Below the pieces are notes generated by a model. It was not told the DNA's origin. It made no database searches and worked only from the letters and a program-made list of their open reading frames with translations. A stretch of 64,000 nucleotides of DNA, from assembly GCF_024868665.1 (NCBI RefSeq), contig NC_079913.1, positions 7,731,819 through 7,795,818 on the forward strand, given 5' to 3'. Positions 61,621 to 64,000 of this stretch are shown here, piece by piece; the first letter of the stretch is position 1, and the number at the start of each line of letters is the position of its first letter. The position numbers and the translations under genes are program-made. The stretch comes from Triplophysa rosa. Taxonomy: Eukaryota; Chordata; Actinopteri; Cypriniformes; Nemacheilidae.

Positions 61621-63253
61621 AAAGTATAGATGTACTGAGCAATTTTAATTTTAGTTGCTTCATAAATATAAACAACAGAACTGATGGAGAAACCCACTTT
61701 ACACACAGGGAGCTTTGACAATATGATTGATGAGAGGAAAAAGCTCTCATACAGAAAAAAGGTTCAACAGAATGGAATGATTCTTGAACAGGACGTAAAG
61801 AACGAGAAGAATGCTTCTTTAAGATCTAAAACATAGCATGCATCAGCACCAGAAACAAAACGTGGCTTCCCGATTTCTCCATTTAGAGGATTCCCTATGA
61901 ACCCATTTTTGTGGACACAACAGACTGTCATTTTACTAAAATAAATCAATGTTCCAGTGTCAGATTACTGCATAACTCAACCCAAAATGATGTTAATAAT
62001 CCATCAATCAACCAGTGTAACGCAAGTATGTGTCAAGAAATAAATACATTATAAAAGAAATAAAATACACAGGTTGAATACGTGCTAGTGGCACGCACAT
62101 ACAGCTCTTAGGATCAAATGCTAAGAGTCATGTTAAAAGCAAAACTCAAGTAACATTACAGAACAATGAAAACCGCTACATAACCTGTAACAACTTAAAG
62201 TCTTACGTCTAATTTCTCTAGGTTTTAACAGGTGCATCAAAAGAACATAAACAGGGTTATTTATACCACAGATGGTTTTAAAGAGACATGCAATAATTAC
62301 ACAGAGATGTACAACGTAATACAATACATTTCACAGACCTTCAATTAGGGGTATGTAGTAGGACTTATATTTTTCATATTTCAATGCTTATTTCTCTTTA
62401 AGTGTACTCGATTCAACAATAAGGATGGCGACAAACAGGGTTAAAATTAGGCGTCTTATTGCTCTGTGTTGACTTCCAGTGTTTTTCTAAATAAAAATAT
62501 TTATGAAGTTAATACTCATTGGCAAAATAAACATATCTTCACACACACACGCACGCACGTACGCGCACGCACACACACAATACTTGTCCATATATCCTGA
62601 AACTTCATTTGAGAATGTTTCAAACTGACACTCAGGATTTGACTATTCATTGCGCTGTTGTGACAATCTTCCCTAAATATTAACACCCAGCCATTTGTTT
62701 ATCAGTTTAAATTCAATTTACAGATTAAAATTCAAGTCATTTTACACTTGACATCTGAGTTTATGAAGTACGCTTGCCTTTTGAATTCTAATAAAACCAT
62801 TATTGAACATTTAGGACCTAATCTGTCAGTAATCGTTACTTCAGCAGTTAAACTGCTCACAAATGCTTTTTGACAAAAACACGCTTCCCGCAGCGTGGTC
62901 TAAAGATGGCACGAGATGAAGCAGAAGCACTAGACAGCGCGACTCTACGTCTTCGCACACGCTCGCAGACCAGGGGATCGTGAGAAAGACCACAGACATG
63001 AACGCAAAATCCACACAAATTCAGGAATTCTTCTCAACACTGCTTTCATGAAACTCCCAATACTGCTACAAAACACTTTTATGAAGTTCAGAGTTTCTTT
63101 CGGGACGTGGGAGATGGTCAGATAAGAAAGTGTCAATAAGACCTCAGTCCTTCCCCCAGACACTACACGCAGTCATTTTTGGGGCCGCTTTGGCGCAGAA
63201 GGTGGCAGAAGAGGAGCAGAGATGAACATGGAGCTGAATTTAACCTCAGCAAG
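61620..63253 (-). other. dennd5b: dennd5b 3' UTR (extent uncertain)
   Basis: This follows the dennd5b stop codon. Candidate signals are ATTAAA at 61649-61644 and AATAAA at 61366-61361. No repeat with clear ends is present; an alternating purine-pyrimidine tract lies at 62540-62579. Confidence 0.45.
62540..62579. repeat. alternating CA/CG tract, potential Z-DNA
   Basis: Forty bases of nearly strict purine-pyrimidine alternation (CACACA, GCACGCACGTACGCGCACGC, ACACACA). Such tracts favour Z-DNA under supercoiling. Confidence 0.7.
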
Positions 63254-63721
63254 TTAAAGTTCAAAGCCTTTGGTAAGGGAGGTCTCCAGTGTGATGTGGA
63301 AGTCATGGAGCGTCTGCAGGACTGCGACAAGAGAGCTGACCGTGAGCTTTTCTCTCAGTAATGCGTTCTCTTCATACATGCGTGTGATGACGGGGCATTC
63401 AGCCAGTAGAGGGAGCCACTGCGGCAGCAATCGGTCTCTGTACAGAGTGAAATATACATGAACTTGGGAATATTTTGATCTCCAATTCACATGATAAAAT
63501 GTTCATTTACTTTTAAGGGTACATTTGTGTTAGCTTGTCATCTTACCTTGCTCCAAGGCAAACTAGCAGCTGGAACTTTCCATCCTTGCCGATGCTGCGT
63601 GGCATGTTGTTAATGGCATTGACGTAGCGACACAAAGATTCACAGGTCAGACTAAGAGGCTCGGGTGTCTCCTGTATGTCTCCAATATAATCTGCATTCA
63701 CCATGAACGCCACTGCCCTTT
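63254..63721 (-). CDS. dennd5b: DENND5B, C-terminal two exons (partial)
   Basis: Exons 63721-63547 (175 nt, phase 1 in, phase 2 out) and 63437-63254 (184 nt, stop TAA at 63256-63254). Together they encode about 118 C-terminal residues, including [40 protein letters not shown] and ending [11 protein letters not shown]. This matches the end of the second RUN domain of DENND5 proteins. DENND5 proteins are Rab guanine-nucleotide exchange factors with DENN, RUN and PLAT domains in endosomal traffic. The B paralogue is chosen mainly because sinhcaf is its neighbour in human; DENND5A is the alternative. The rest of the gene lies beyond 64000. Donor AAG|GTAAGA at 63547/63546 and acceptor TGTACAG before 63437 are clear. 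Confidence 0.85.
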
Positions 63722-64000
63722 CTGTATGAAATACATTCATGAGATACAGTCTTTACTAAACAAAAAAAACTCCCAGTCATATGAACGTTTTCTGTTTTTT
63801 GAACACTATGTAACAATAATAACATTAAATGGAATTGCTATTGCGTTATGTATAATGTCTCCATTAGAGGGACCCAAAGCACATAAAAAATCCTCAGTTG
63901 GCCACTGTGTCCTGAACTAAGATAGGGATTTATTTCCTAATAAGTCTTTGGATAATTCAATATCAGGACCGCCCAAGATGTTCTGCTTGAAACAACATCA
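63722..64000 (-). other. dennd5b: dennd5b intron (window edge)
   Basis: Sequence upstream of the 63721 exon, with acceptor TTTCATACAG. No further exon could be supported before the window ends. Confidence 0.6.

Overview
The window is vertebrate nuclear DNA, most probably from a cyprinid (carp or minnow type) fish. The genes have spliced exons with GT/AG borders and long introns. The spaces between them hold many teleost-type DNA transposon remnants, above all copies of a MITE whose ends read TTAAAGGRAYAGTTCACC, which I know as very common in cyprinids. No prokaryotic, plasmid or phage features were seen.

Four protein-coding genes were found, all transcribed from the minus strand. (1) btg1, an antiproliferative BTG/TOB protein, has two coding exons between 8076 and 4809 and a probable long 3' UTR to about 1628. 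(2) caprin2, an RNA-binding caprin with a C-terminal C1q domain, was rebuilt here as 20 coding exons between 50326 and 44316 plus a 5' UTR exon. The exon phases close to a single 918-residue frame. (3) sinhcaf (fam60a), a SIN3-HDAC subunit, has five coding exons between 57968 and 54833, giving 255 residues. Its likely 5' UTR exon and GC-rich promoter lie at about 60.4-60.8 kb. (4) The last two exons of dennd5b lie at 63721-63254, and the gene continues beyond the right edge. The caprin2-sinhcaf-dennd5b order matches the human 12p11 neighbourhood. In human, BTG1 lies on the other arm of chromosome 12, so its place beside caprin2 is a fish-side arrangement.

Layout: 1-1.6 kb intergenic; 1.6-8.4 kb btg1; 8.5-43.7 kb a gene-poor stretch rich in transposon fossils; 43.7-51.05 kb caprin2; 51.3-60.6 kb sinhcaf with a Tc1/mariner fossil in an intron and an assembly gap inside a GA microsatellite; 60.8-61.6 kb intergenic; 61.6-64 kb the 3' end of dennd5b.

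Several mobile elements can be delimited to the base by target-site duplications: four hAT-type elements with perfect 8-bp duplications (one carrying a BED zinc-finger fragment, another inserted inside an older repeat whose empty homologue is also in this window), a 637-bp solo LTR with a 5-bp duplication inside a tRNA-derived SINE, and a Tc1 element flanked by TA. I did not find a new multi-gene system. The observations most worth a second look are a perfect hairpin of two cAMP-response elements upstream of btg1, a long UG-repeat tract 44 nt downstream of a sinhcaf splice donor, promoter motif clusters at caprin2 and sinhcaf, an ambiguous caprin2 exon junction, and an acidic C-terminal insertion in sinhcaf.
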